From positions 620,001 through 684,000 of the forward strand of contig MU394057.1 of NCBI GenBank assembly GCA_022578605.1: DNA of 64,000 nt, given 5' to 3'. The DNA is from Camillea tinctor. Lineage: Eukaryota; Ascomycota; Sordariomycetes; Xylariales; Xylariaceae. How positions within the stretch are numbered: the first letter of the stretch is position 1; each line of letters opens with the position of its first letter. The position numbers were made by a program, and so were the translations under genes. This document shows positions 23,318 to 35,530 of this stretch, piece by piece. The notes under the pieces are model-generated. The model saw only the letters and a program-made list of their open reading frames with translations, was not told where the DNA came from and searched no databases.

Positions 23318-23959
23318 GTTAATACTAGTAGCAACATGCCGACCTCGGTAACTAGAGTACATACCTGAGAAGGACAAAAAAACGGAACGAGAACGGTTAA
23401 GCTAAGCACATTATAAACGGAGGTAAGCATATACCTCAAGGGGTAAGTTTGGTCACCGCTATAAACTGCCATGAATTTTTGATAATGGAGTTACGTTCTC
23501 AGGCTACGACACCTGTGCATGGGTTGGTCTTTGTTCTAGTGGAGCTAATATACCAACTGAGTGGTAACAAAGGAATCCCGATGCATGTTGTCTTGGGGGG
23601 GACATTAAGAGAGGGGGAATGTTGCACATATCCGTCGAATAAAATAAAATAAAAACTACCACAGTACTTTTAGCATCGATCGTACTATATACATTAGATC
23701 ATGTCTAGGCTGTATAGTCTCCGCTCTGGTGCATACCAATGACTTTCTATTCGATGATGTCTTCGATACCAAATAATGCAGTTAGTCCTGATTTACCCTT
23801 GAATGCGGAATCAAGGCACGACGGGCATAAGCATCACTTTTGTAGATAAACGGCACAAATGCTACGGTAGCACGTGGAATATATTGGGTGTAAGGCAGTA
23901 GATAAAGCGAGACTCTCAGCTCTGATCAGTTTCCTGGACCTTGAGGATATATTCAATTT

Positions 23960-23967
23960 TATATAAG
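23960..23967 (+). promoter_or_regulatory. Candidate TATA box of the PKS gene
   Basis: TATATAAG about 90 bp upstream of the PKS ATG at 24052. Distance and context fit a fungal core promoter; functional evidence is lacking. Confidence 0.35.
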
Positions 23968-24051
23968 TCTCGATGCCATAGCACCGCTTTAAACCTTTTA
24001 CTAGAGACGCCCACTCTCTCTACGCAGCTCCAAGGAACATATTTCTTCACA

Positions 24052-27000
24052 ATGGATGAACCTATAGCTATCATCGGGCTAGATGCTAGGTTTCCTGGTG
24101 ATGGCAGCACCCCGGAGAAGTTCTACGAGCTTCTGCTTGCTGGCAGATCTGCTCGAACGGAAATACCCAAGGACCGATACAATGTAGACGCATTCTGGCA
24201 TCCCGATGCAAATAGGAACGGCACCGTACGTGAATATCACTTTGACTAACATTTTGCATATGAAACTAACGATCGAAGACTCGTGTCCGACATGGGCATT
24301 TCCTTAATGGAAGTATCTCAGCTTTCGACGCTCCTTTCTTTTCCATTACGCCCAAGGAGGCCAGTAGCATGGATCCTCAGCAACGTGGAATGCTTGAATC
24401 TGTTTATAAAGCACTTGAGAGTGGTACGTTTATATAGAATAGAAAGACGTAACTTTTTCTAATAGCAGAGCAGCCGGCATTCCTTTAGACATTGCGGCAG
24501 GCTCGCAAACTGGTGTTTATGTCGGATGTTTTTCTTCAGACTACAAGTCGATAATGGAAAAAGACCTTAACCAACCGTTAATTTATGGCGCCACTGGCAA
24601 CGTTGTTAGCATGTTGTCGAATCGGATATCTTGGTTTTATGATTTTCGGGGTCCTAGTATAACCATTGACACCGCTTGCTCAAGCAGCTTGGTAGCTGCA
24701 CACCAGGCGTGCATGAGCTTGAAGCTCCGTGAGACTTCTATGGTACGTGGTCCCGTTTATTCAAGACTGGTATTTGCTGATCATTAACATCACTTATCAA
24801 TATAGGCAATTGTTGGAGGATCTAATCTAATTCTTTCACCTGAACTTGGCCTTACACTTGATAAAGCTGGGGTTTTGGGTCCTGATGGGAAATCCTACAG
24901 TTTCGACTCCAGAGCAAATGGATATTCTAGAGGAGAAGGATTTGGAGTCATCGTGTTGAAGAGGGTTTCTGATGCTATCCGTGATGGCGATACAATTCGA
25001 GCAGTAATTCGAAATTCCGGTTCAAATCAAGATGGAAGATCGCCCGGAATTACGCAACCTACCCGAGGCGCCCAAGCGGATCTTATCAGACAGGTCTATT
25101 CTAGAGCTGGGCTCGACCCGTCGTTAACCCGTTTCTTTGAGGCCCATGGCACCGGTACCGCGGTTGGTGACCCGATCGAAACTAGTGCCATCGCTGATAT
25201 ATTTGCGCCACATCGATCACGAGAAAGTCCGCTCTACGTTGGCGCTTTAAAAAGTAATGTCGGTCACCTAGAAGGAGCTGCCGGGGTCGCAGCGATAATT
25301 AAGGGCGTCTATACACTCGAGCAGGGTGTTATTCCCGCCAACGCACTATTTGAAAAGCTGAACCCGAGGATACAGCATTCGTGGAATCTGGAGTTCCCGA
25401 CTGAAGCGACACCATGGCCGCAGTCGGGACTACGCCGCATGTCGATTAATTCATTTGGTAAGTTGTGCGCCAAAGTCCCCACGCTTCTCTTCTAGAAGAC
25501 TAAGTTAGAGTACTCATTAACTTGATCTGTTATAGGCGTCGGTGGGGCGAACGCTCACATGGTATTAGACGATGCCTTAAACTTCTTGAAGCAGCATCGT
25601 TTGATCGGTAATCACCGAACAGTACTTGCTCCACAGCTTGATTTAGATCTGGATCTTCGTTACAAGAATGGTATGTGGTATTGAGTTGCTGGTGAATCTA
25701 CTTAGCTGATATCTGATGAATAGATCTAGTGAACGGCACGCATTCGCCAAAGGCTGCCGTCAATGGCATCAATGGTACTCACCCTACCAATGGCATTAAT
25801 AGCGTTAATGGCACTAACGGTACCCACGGTGTCAATGGGATCAATGGCACTAACGGTGTGAATGGACTGAATGGCGCTAACGGCGTCAATGGTGCCAATT
25901 CATCATCATCGTCCTCGTCCCTCAATGGAGATGCTCAGGTTGTCGAGAGGGCTGCGCTTGACTACCCGCAGATATACGTCTGGTCCTCGCACGACCAAGA
26001 AGGCGTGGCTCGCGTCCAGGAATCGTATGAAAAATACCTCAGTTCTAGACTGACGAAGCCCTTGTCGAGACTAGACGAGCTCCGCTTCTTGAGAGACCTG
26101 AGCTACACCGTTACCTGCAAGAGGACGCACCATGACTGGCGATCGTTCAGCATTGCAGCATCCCAGGTAGGCTTGAAGAACGCTCTTGGCGAGAAATCCA
26201 CCACCCGGATGATAGCCAAGCCTCGTCTCGCATTCATATTCACCGGACAAGGTGCACAATGGCCGGCCATGGGACGGGAGTTGATGGCATACGCGCCCTT
26301 TCGCCGATGTCTATATGCGGCTGACAAGTACTTCAGCAGTATATATTGCCCTTGGTCTGTGACTGGTGAGATTTGCCTTTCTATATAATCGTGGGCTTAC
26401 TTAAGCTGACATTGTTCCAAATAGATGAGTTGTGTAAAGATAAACATACTTCCCGGATCAATCGTGCAGAATTCTCTCAACCGATATGCACAGTTCTGCA
26501 GATTGCTCTCGTCGATCTTTTATTCTCGTGGAACATACACCCATATGCCGTTGCTGGCCACTCCTCCGGTGAAGTCGCCGCAGCTTATGCGGCGGGCTGC
26601 ATATCCCGAGAGGCAGCATGGAGGATAGCATATTATAGGGGCATGCTCTGTGCCAAGCTATCTTCATCTGCATCTCGACCGAAAACAGGCATGGCAGCCG
26701 TAGCCTTAAGCAGAGACCAGTCAATTGCAAGCATTGAACGGGTCAACGGTCTAGTCAGCGAGGGAACCCTGGAGGTTGCTTGCATGAACAGCCAGGAGAG
26801 CCATACGATTAGCGGCGACCTAGCCAAGGTTGATGCACTCGTCGGCATGTTGACACAGGAGAAGATCTTCGCCCGAAAGTTGAACGTTGAGATGGCGTAT
26901 CATTCGCGACACATGAGAGCAATTTATGATGAATACGTTGAATCGATTGGACACATCGGAGACAATTTGGACCAGCTTCCACACGTGACTAAATTCTTTT

Positions 27001-30000
27001 CATCTACCAGAGGAACTGAGATCTCGGCCTCGGAACTCCGCGACCCTGTATATTGGGCGGACAATTTGGTATCGCCGGTCCGTTTCCACGAAGCTGTGTC
27101 GTCGATGCTGGATGGGTCCACAAGCTCGTCCGACTCTATCACTGACCTACTAGAGATTGGACCACACGCTGCACTCAAGGGGCCATTAAGAAGTATTGTG
27201 TCCCAAGCCCAGAAAGCGGATGTAGTCCGGTACTATTCTGCATTGAGGCGTTATGAGTCGGCCGTTAATACGGCCATTGAAGCGGCCGGTTCACTCTGGT
27301 CCCGGGGATACCATGTTGACCTAACCGCGGTTAATGCCGCTGGACCGGATAGTTATACAACGAAGATGCTGATAGACCTTCCTAGCTATCCCTTCAATCA
27401 TTCCAAAGAGTATTGGTTCGAGAGCCGACTAAGTAGGGCATTCCGGTTCCCCAAGTTTGGGCGTCACGAGCTCCTAGGAGCGCCGGTGGCGGACTGGAAC
27501 AGAGAGAATGCCATTTGGCGCAACCGCATCTGCCTATCGGAGAACCCGTGGATGGAAGATCACCGAGTCTCCGGAGATACACTTTACCCAGCAGCAGGAA
27601 TGCTCGTTATGGCGATTGAAGCGAGTCGTCAGCTTTCAGATAATCCCGAGACTATTGCCGGCTTTAGGTTCAAGGACATCTCGTTCCATCGTGCCCTTAG
27701 AGTCCCCGATGATCCTCAAGGCATCGAGTCTCATTTTTATCTAAGGCCATGGCGTGAGGCAACGTCAGCCACAACCTCGACATGGAACGAATTCCAGCTA
27801 TTCACTTTAGAAGGTGATGAATGGCAGGAGCACTGCAGAGGTTACGTACAAACAGAATATGAACCCAAATATTCACACAGAATCACAAATGGCAGTCTTG
27901 GGTTGCCCAGTGGCAACAAAACAAGACCAGAGAAAATATATGAAACTTTGAAGGAATCTGGTAATGAATTTGGACCGGTATTCCGGACTTTGGAAGAAGT
28001 CTGGGAAGGGCCATCGATGACAGCCGTTGCCAAAGTTAAGAGTCCTGTTGATCGCATACGAGTGCAGATGCCGCATCAATACGTGCAACCTCATCTCATT
28101 CATCCCGCTACCCTAGATGGGATTATCCAAGCCAATCTTGTGCCGTTGGTACCGGGGCTGAAAGGTTCTGGACATGCCATGGTTCCATATTTCGCAAAGG
28201 ATCTATGGGTCTCGTCGAAACCGCGCGGGACTCAAGGTTCATACCTCGTCTCGACCCAAGCCAAGTGCCGTGGACCCCAAAAGTCCGAGACATCCTTCTC
28301 CGCTGTTTCGTTGGAAACACAGGAACCTGCGATAGAGGGATCTGGCTTTGTCTTCAAGTCAGTACCTATCAGTGCATCATCTGAAAAGAAGGACGCCTCT
28401 CGTCATATCGCCTTCAATATCGACTGGAAGCCTGATCCCGACTTTGTTGATCCGCAACAATCTATTGTTGGGGTTACCAAGGACGAAGATCCATCTCATC
28501 CCTTATCCGAATATGAGGCTTTAGCTCTTGAGTACATGCGTCGGGCGGTCAAGAACAGCGAAGTGGATGAGATCATTAACATGCAGCATCACCACCAGCT
28601 TTATTTGACTTATATCAAGCGCGTTGTCAACAGCACTCCTAAGCATCCAGTAAAGTATGATGTGCAAGAACTTCAGAAGAGACCAGAGGGCGCCCTTCTT
28701 GTTGCTGTTGGCCAGGCTCTCCCGCAAATCTTGAGGGGAGAGCTTGATCCATTAGAAGTCTTTTTCAACACCAAGCTAGCAGAGGACTTCTACCAAAGAG
28801 GTTTCGGAGCCGAGAGGTGCTTCGCTCAATTAAGCAGCTATGTCGATGTCCTTGCCCACAAGAATCCCGGAATGAAATTTCTTGAAGTCGGAGCGGGAAC
28901 AGGTGGAGCTACGAGATCAGTCATGGATACCCTATCGCGCAAGGGTCAACGGTACGATCACTTCGATTTCACAGATTTATCACCCGCCTTCTTCGAGGAA
29001 GCTCGCGAAGTTTTCCATAGGAACCTCGGGCGCATGAGCTTCCGCGTCCTAAATATTGAGAAGAACCCCCTGGACCAAGGTTTCGAAGCCGGGACGTACG
29101 ATATTATTGTTGCTTCCAATGTCTTACACGCGACGAAGAATATCGAAACGACTCTGCGTAACGTACGATCCCTTCTCAAGCCTGGAGGCAAGCTTCTGCT
29201 ATACGAGGGCACCAATCCTACCTGTCTTAGTATGAATCTAGTCTTTGGCACACTGCCAGGCTGGTGGCTATCAGAAGAGCCTGAACGGGCCTGGGGTCCG
29301 TTGATGACAACCACGAGCTGGGATAATCACTTGCGAGAAACTGGCTTCAGCGGCCTTGATTCGGTTTTTCCTGATTTCCCGAACCGTGCAGACCAAGTCT
29401 GTTCTGTTCTTGTATCTACCGCATCTGCGCCTCTGGAGGTACCTACATCGTTGGATCCTGCCTGTCTACTGGTAAAGAGAGGCTCGTCTCTACAGAAAGC
29501 CATTGCGTGGACCCTAGCAGATTTGCTGCCCCGAGACACTAAACATACAACTTCAGAACTCGATTCTGTGGAGGACGAAGTGCTGAAGGACGCTACGTGC
29601 GTGCTGCTGGCAGAACTTGAGAACCCCATACTTGAGGATATGTCGGAAGAATTGATGTCGACGTTGAAGCGCATCATGAAGCACTCTAAGGCACTAATCT
29701 GGCTGACCAGGGATGTGCCCGACCATCAACTCGTCACTGGTCTTGCACGAGTAATTAGAGCAGAGAAGCCAGACTTTAAGTTTGTCACCATGTCCTTTGA
29801 CCATTTTGACGGTATTAAAGACGTTGCGAGTCAAACCTGGAACATCTTGCGCGACATTCACAACATCACGGATAACTCATTCCGTGTCGTGAACGGCTTG
29901 ATCCAAATTCCCCGGATTGTAGAGGAAACGCAGATCGGGAATCACGTCAAGACACAGTTAGGCCAGCTAGAAGCTGTAAAGACAAGGCTAGACGAAGACC

Positions 30001-32234
30001 CCCGGCGCGGCCTTAGCCTTCAAATTGGCAAAATAGCACAACTCGACACACTGAGGTTTGAAGACGACCCATTACACGAGACTCCTCTCAAGGATCACGA
30101 AGTTGAATTTAACGTTATGGCTAGCGGGGCAAGTTATAGAGACGTAGGGTTGGTACTTGGACAGCTTGACGACGATGTAGTCCTGGGCGTGGAAGCATCT
30201 GGCATAGTCACAAGAGTAGGCCCTGCAGCCGGGTTCAAAGAAGGCGATCGCGTTTTCGGTCTGTCCACCTCAGGTACTGTGAAGAACTTTGCTCGCACAC
30301 AAGAATCTTTCCTAGCAAAGGTCCCAGACTCCATGTCATGGACGGAAGCAGCGTCTATTCCTTTTGCGTTCTCTGCCGCTTACGCGGTTCTACTCGAGCT
30401 GGGAAATATTCGAAAGGGAGATACGATTCTCATCCATTCGGCTGCAGGTGCCTTCGGGCAAGCGACAATTCAAATCTCTCAACAACAGGGGGCGGAAATA
30501 TTTGTGACTGCAGGAACCCAGAAGAAGCGCGAGTTTCTCGAAGCTACGTACAAGATACCAAGAGATCATATTTTCTCAAGTCGTGATCTATCCTTCAAGG
30601 AGGGCGTACAACGGATGACGGAATGGCGCGGGGTTGATACCGTCCTCAACACGCTTTCTGGAGATGCACTCAGGGCTACTTGGGACTGCGTAGCACCGTT
30701 TGGACGTTTCGTTGAGTTGGGAGTGAAAGACGTTTCCTCCAATGCCTCTCTTACAATGGGTAACTTCGAGCGCAACACTCGCTTTGAACGCTTCGACTTT
30801 ATGTTCCTGGCTAAGAACGATCCGATCCGAGCCCAACGCATCTTCCAAAAGGCAGTAGGTCTAGTTCTTGAAACTGGTTTCTTCCGGGCGACGCCTATTA
30901 CCGTGTATCCCTTCTCGGATATTGAGAACACATTTCGGGCCATACAGGAGCGCGAAGGTATCGGAAGAATTGTGCTTGAAAGCCATGGAAATGACATGGT
31001 CCCTATGGTCCCTAGCCGGAAGGCCAGCAGTCAATTTAACCCCAAGGCTTCGTATGTCATCGCGGGTGGTCTTGGCGGGCTAGGCAAATCGATCGCGCGA
31101 TGGATGGTATCGCGAGGTGCGAGGAATCTGATTTTGCTTTCTAGACGTGGCCATTTGAATGATGCTGCTAAAGAGCTGGTTGCTGAGCTCAAACCACTGT
31201 GCGACAACATCGCAACGCCCATGTGCGATGTAGCCGACAGAGAATCCCTCCAGAGAGCGATTGATGTATGCTTAACATACATGCCACCTATCAAGGGATG
31301 CGTGCAAGGTTCATTGGTGCTCAAGGTAAGTCAAAGTCACTGTAGTCTCTGAGGAAGTGATCGTGTATTAATGTTGCTTTAGGATAATCGCTTTGAGCAT
31401 ATGACGCTTGATGAGTGGAATACAGCGCTCCGACCCAAGGTCGCAGCATCCTGGAACCTCCATCACGTCCTCGGCGCAGACCTGGACTTCTTCGTTCTGC
31501 TCTCGTCAATGATGGGCGTGATCGGTAACAAGGAGCAGTGTAACTATGCTGCGGGTAGCACGTTCCAGGACGCGCTTGCACGGTATCGAGTATCGCAAGG
31601 TCTCTCTGCGGTCTCTCTAGACTTGCCAGTTATCGAGGACGTTGGCTTCGTTGCGGAGAAGCCTGAGCTGCTGCAAAACATGCGGTCCGTCGGTTTCGAT
31701 ACCATGCAAGAAGATGAACTACACGCAATTCTCGACTACCACTGCGATTCCTGGCAAGACATTGTGCCCCTGGACAAGTCACAAGTAGTACTCCGGCCAG
31801 GTTTACCTCAACATCTTGCGGCGGCTGGTATACCGCAGCCATACTGGTTGCAAGATCCGCTGTTCAATCATCTATCCCAGATCGAAACGGGGGTACCGTC
31901 TGATCAAGTAGCCACAAAGCAGGATATGAAGCACGCGGCCACACTTATAGCAGCGGCAAAATCGATAGAAGAGGCGGAGAAGATAGTGCTAGATACATTG
32001 TTGCTGAAGCTTTCTAGATTATTGAGCGTGGACCTGTCGAATCTGGATCCGGCAAGACCGCTCCATGCTTATGGCGTAGACTCGTTAGTCGCAGTAGAAA
32101 TCAGGGCGTGGTTTTTGAAAGAGCTTGGGGTTGAGCTGTCGGTGTTTGAGATGACCAACCAGCCGAACATATACCAACTAGCAAAGACGTTGACGGCGAA
32201 GAGCAAATTCTTGCCGGCATTTTCTAATGAGTAA
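24052..32234 (+). CDS. Highly reducing type I polyketide synthase (KS-AT-DH-MT-ER-KR-ACP)
   Basis: Complete iterative HR-PKS, 2589 aa, eight exons: 24052-24225, 24279-24423, 24474-24742, 24806-25457, 25536-25670, 25724-26365, 26425-31325, 31383-32234; every GT-AG junction closes in frame. KS has the active Cys175 in DTACSSS, His310 in EAHGTGT and His350 in NVGHLEG. An Asn-Gly-rich linker spans about 461-525. AT has FTGQGAQW at about 631 and the nucleophile Ser719 in GHSSG. DH has His1052 in DHRVSG and Asp1237 in HPATLDG. The C-MeT motif [11 protein letters not shown] is at 1492. ER starts near 1898 with AAGAFGQA at 2012. KR has the Rossmann loop IAGGLGGLG near 2218 and Tyr2361. ACP carries Ser2540 in YGVDSL. 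All catalytic residues appear intact. There is no thioesterase or reductase, so release needs a separate enzyme or acceptor. The product should be a methylated, largely reduced chain; its identity cannot be inferred. Confidence 0.96.
25729..25926 (+). repeat. Asn-Gly-rich coding repeat in the PKS KS-AT linker
   Basis: AAYGGH-type codon pairs repeat to encode many NG(I/V/T/A)NG units followed by a run of Ser codons (seven Ser). It lies wholly within exon 6 and keeps frame. Low-complexity flexible linker between KS and AT. Confidence 0.9.
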
Positions 32235-32888
32235 AGGGATAAACGGACACGAAGAACAGGAAAGGATACCCAGGAATACGGAGTTTATGAGTTATGATAT
32301 CTGTCGGCTAGGCTTTTTGGTTCTTTTTGGGAGGACTGTTGGTTTTATTATAAATACACATAAGAAGTATCTGGATTTTCTGTTCCATCCCAATGATGAA
32401 TTGAAAGTAATAGTGTTGTTGTAATTGTATGAAGTTGTACGGAGTACTAACCTAGGTACTATCTAGTTAGTACCAAGAAGTGAATTAAGTAAGGAATGGC
32501 TAAGGTTGTTAAAGTGTCTTAAGTAATCAGACATGCATTTAGAAGGCCCTATGCAACAAAGATAGATATCGCACTTCGAAGTACCCCGCTGTCCGTTGGG
32601 TTTGGCGGGGCAGTTGTACAAACAGGGATTGACTTGTCTTTAAGCTTTCCCAAGTCCTAGGTTAGTCCTTGGGAGCAACAAATAACAAGAACACAAGAAC
32701 ACAAGAACAACACCGACACCGAGCCCAAGACATACTACTTCTTACTCCTTTTTATAACAATAAATCCACCCAGTCAGCAACAACACTGGAAGCTGGACTT
32801 CTAGTTTTCTTCAGTTTACCATACTTCTTCTGCTTTGACAATTGCGGTTCATAAAAAATAAATAAATAGAGAAGGAGGAGAAAACAAA
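32235..32888. other. Intergenic between PKS and twinfilin
   Basis: PKS 3' region and twinfilin promoter. No gene seen. A CCTAGGTAC motif is at about 32450 and a CCTAGG at about 32656. Confidence 0.6.
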
Positions 32889-34103
32889 ATGCAGTCTGGA
32901 ATTTCAGGTAGGTATAAATCATATCATACTGTCTCTCTCTGCTCCTCTCTCTACCTTATCTACGTTACTTTTCATGACGAGAAAAGAAACAGAACCCGTG
33001 TCGTGTCCGATTCGTACCTATCTAACAGAAATACTACATGACACTAGCCTCTCAGGAGCTTGTCTCCCAGTTCAACAACCTCCTAGCGGATAGTTCTCTC
33101 TTCGGGCTCCTTGCTACCATCGACAAGGAAGCTCTGGTTCCCCTAACCACCCTCCCAAAATCCTCGTCCGCCTTTTCCGACAACCTATCGCAGCTAGCAC
33201 CCCATCTTAAGCCCGACGCGGCCCTGTATGTGATTCTACGTCGATACGATGACTCTCCCCGCCTCGTCATCGCGACCTACGTGCCCGACTCGGCCAAGGT
33301 GCGGCAGAAGATGTTGTTCGCTTCGTCGAGGCTCACGCTGGTGCGTGAGCTCGGGTCCGAACACTTCCGCGATACCCTCTTTGTTACTGATGCCGATGAG
33401 CTGAGTGCTGAGGGCTTTGATAAGCATGACCGCCATACCGAGCTTGAGGCCCCCCTGACCGAGGAGGAGCGTACACTGGGCGAGGTTAAGCGTGCTGAAG
33501 CCGAAGCTGGTGCTGGCACAGGTATCAGGGAGATCCACCTTAGCAAGACTATGAGTCTACCTGTCGCTCCAGATGCGCTAGAATCGTTGAAGGCACTAGG
33601 AAAAGAGGAGGGAAACGGGTTCGTCATGCTGGTAAAAAAAAAAAAAAGCCCTCTAGCTGAGCTACCTAAGATTATTATAAGGGTCAATACTGACTCCAGG
33701 TGTTTAGAAAATCAACCCGCAAGCCGAATCTGTCGAGCTTGTACCTGATTCCTCGAGCCCGTCTTCCATCTCCGAAGCAGTTAACGCTATATCCACCTCG
33801 GAGCCTCGATTCACCTTCTTCCGGTACAAATGTTCGCAGGATGGGGTTGACAAAAATGTCGTTCTCTTCTTCTACACAAACCCAGAGACGCCTGGTACTA
33901 AAGCCATTAAAAACCGAATGCTCTATCCGCTTATGAAGCGGGCTGTCCTGACCGCATCCAGCACCGAAGCAGGCGTGGAGGTGGAGAAGAAATTTGAAGT
34001 AGAAGAGCCAAGCGAGATTACAGAAGAGTCGGTCCTATCCGAGCTCTTCCCTAAGGCGGAGACCAAGACGGCATTCAAGAGACCCAAGCGACCTGGTCGG
34101 TAA
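32889..34103 (+). CDS. twf1: Twinfilin, actin monomer-binding protein
   Basis: 332 aa protein with two actin-depolymerising-factor homology domains. It binds ADP-actin monomers and filament barbed ends in the cortical cytoskeleton. Three exons: a 19 bp first exon (32889-32907, MQSGIS), 33048-33631 and 33708-34103; both introns close in frame (the second begins GTAAAAAAA). The start MQSGISASQELVSQF is the family's typical beginning. The first ADF-H domain covers about 5-140 (ALYVILRRYDD, LVIATYVPDSAKVRQKMLFASSR). The second covers about 175-305 (GFVMLKIN..., FTFFRYKCSQDGVDKNVVLFFYTNPETPGTKAIKNRMLYPLMK). The basic tail is TAFKRPKRPGR. The length is normal. This conserved gene marks the right-hand limit of any PKS-linked cluster. 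It is convergent with the mitochondrial carrier. Confidence 0.95.
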
Positions 34104-34269
34104 GACCATAAACAAAATGAAGTGTTTTCTTGGTCAATATCAATTGCAATCGATATGCAAAAGAAAACGCTACTATATACATACAGTAGAATGATGCTAG
34201 TATAATAACACAAAAATGCCACAATCCAACGTATTATCGACAATATCAACAACTTTCTCATCTACTACG

Positions 34270-35530
34270 TTATTCTTCGTACTTGCTCCCTGAAAGCATA
34301 CTCGGCCCGCTCTTTTCTAGTTTGTCCTTGAGGAATTCGTACACCGTAAACGTAACCGCCTGGCCGGGCGCAACACGCATGATCCGAGGTGTGATGCCCT
34401 TATAGAAGGCGTGGACACCCTCTTGCCTGTGATTATCATCGAAATACGTTAGTCGTCATATATTGCAACTCAAAAAAAAACCCCAGACTCTCAACGAGGA
34501 CAAAGGAGGAAGGGGAATATATAAACTCACCGGAACATATCCTTCGCAATCACACTAATCCTCTTAAACGCACTCACCCCCTCCTCCGCCGGCGTCTTCT
34601 GCAACCTCGTCTTGATCGTGTCAATGGGGGCATTACTCAAAGGCCCCATAGCGCCCGACACCAGCCCAATAAGCGTCGTCTGCCAACTCGGCAGCAAGCT
34701 CGCCGTGCCGCCATTCCCGTTCGCCCCCGGCGTGTTCTGGTACTGGGGCTGCCAGCGCAGCAGCGCCTCCTTGAAGTACGTGTACGCGGTGAAGTTGACC
34801 GCCTGGTTGCTCCCCTGGCGCAGGGCCGTCAGACTCACGCCGCGGTACAGCGCGCCGAACCCCTCCTCCTTCACCACCGTGTACAGCGCGTGCGCCGCGT
34901 TGCGGTACTTGGGGATGTCCAGCGGGTCCGCCATGCTGTGGTGCTGCGCCTGCAGCCGGATCTTGATCACCTCCATCGGCGTGACCACCGCCACCGCCTC
35001 CGTCACCCCCGCCGCGAGCCCCGCCATGAACGTGCTGCCCCCCGACACGGACCCCGTGCGCGCGTCCGCGAGAACCTGCTTGTACGCTTCGAACGACGTG
35101 AACCGGATCGCCATCTTCGGCACGATCCCCGTGAGCACCGCGCCCAGCCCCTTGTACAAGCCTAGAGGCGTCTCGCGCTTCACAATCTCGGCCCCTGTGC
35201 GCACGAACCCGCGTTTGGGCGCGCCGGGCTGGCGCGCGCGGCGCGAGAGCTGCATGCGCACTTTTATTGTGTCTGTAGCGGGAAGCGGGAAGGTGGTAAG
35301 CAAAAAAGCCGGGTCGAAAGGGGAAAGTGGATGTATCGAACGTACCGAGAGGATGGCATACAAGCGCCTCCATCATACCAGCACCTCCTCCGGCTGCGAG
35401 ACGCGGTATATGTCAGTATAATAGAGCGTTCTCCCTGTGGCGCGGAGCGGGAGGTGGGTGACTTACCGATCAGGTTCGTCGCCACTGACGGCGGCGTCTT
35501 GCCGTCCTTCCCTCCTACTTTTGTGGCCAT
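34270..35530 (-). CDS. acuL: Mitochondrial succinate/fumarate carrier (Sfc1/Acr1/AcuL type)
   Basis: 336 aa mitochondrial carrier in four exons (35530-35467, 35393-35346, 35272-34531, 34426-34270), all junctions in frame. Three repeats each carry the P-x-[DE]-x-x-[KR] signature: PLDTIKVRMQ, PMEVIKIRLQ and PIDTIKTRLQ. The segments LYKGLGAVLTGIVPKMAIRF, RGVSLTALRQGSNQAVNF and FYKGITPRIMRVAPGQAVTFTVYEF are hallmarks of the yeast Sfc1 (Acr1) / Aspergillus AcuL subfamily. This carrier exchanges cytosolic succinate from the glyoxylate cycle for mitochondrial fumarate during growth on acetate or fatty acids. It sits in the inner mitochondrial membrane. The citrate carrier is the main alternative but has a different start and loop. 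Codon use is very GC-rich, typical of an expressed housekeeping gene. Confidence 0.92.

Larger units (their letters stand above)
21664..24051. other. Intergenic region between methyltransferase and PKS
   Basis: This is the shared upstream region of the divergent LaeA-like gene and the PKS. No coherent ORF was found. It contains a GA-rich microsatellite-like stretch at 23282-23317 and a TATATAAG at 23960-23967, about 90 bp before the PKS start. Confidence 0.6.

Noticed and set aside
34612..35421. Long opposite-strand ORF (269 codons) over the mitochondrial carrier
   Set aside because: Shadow of a GC-rich gene; the minus strand encodes the full carrier with three signature motifs.
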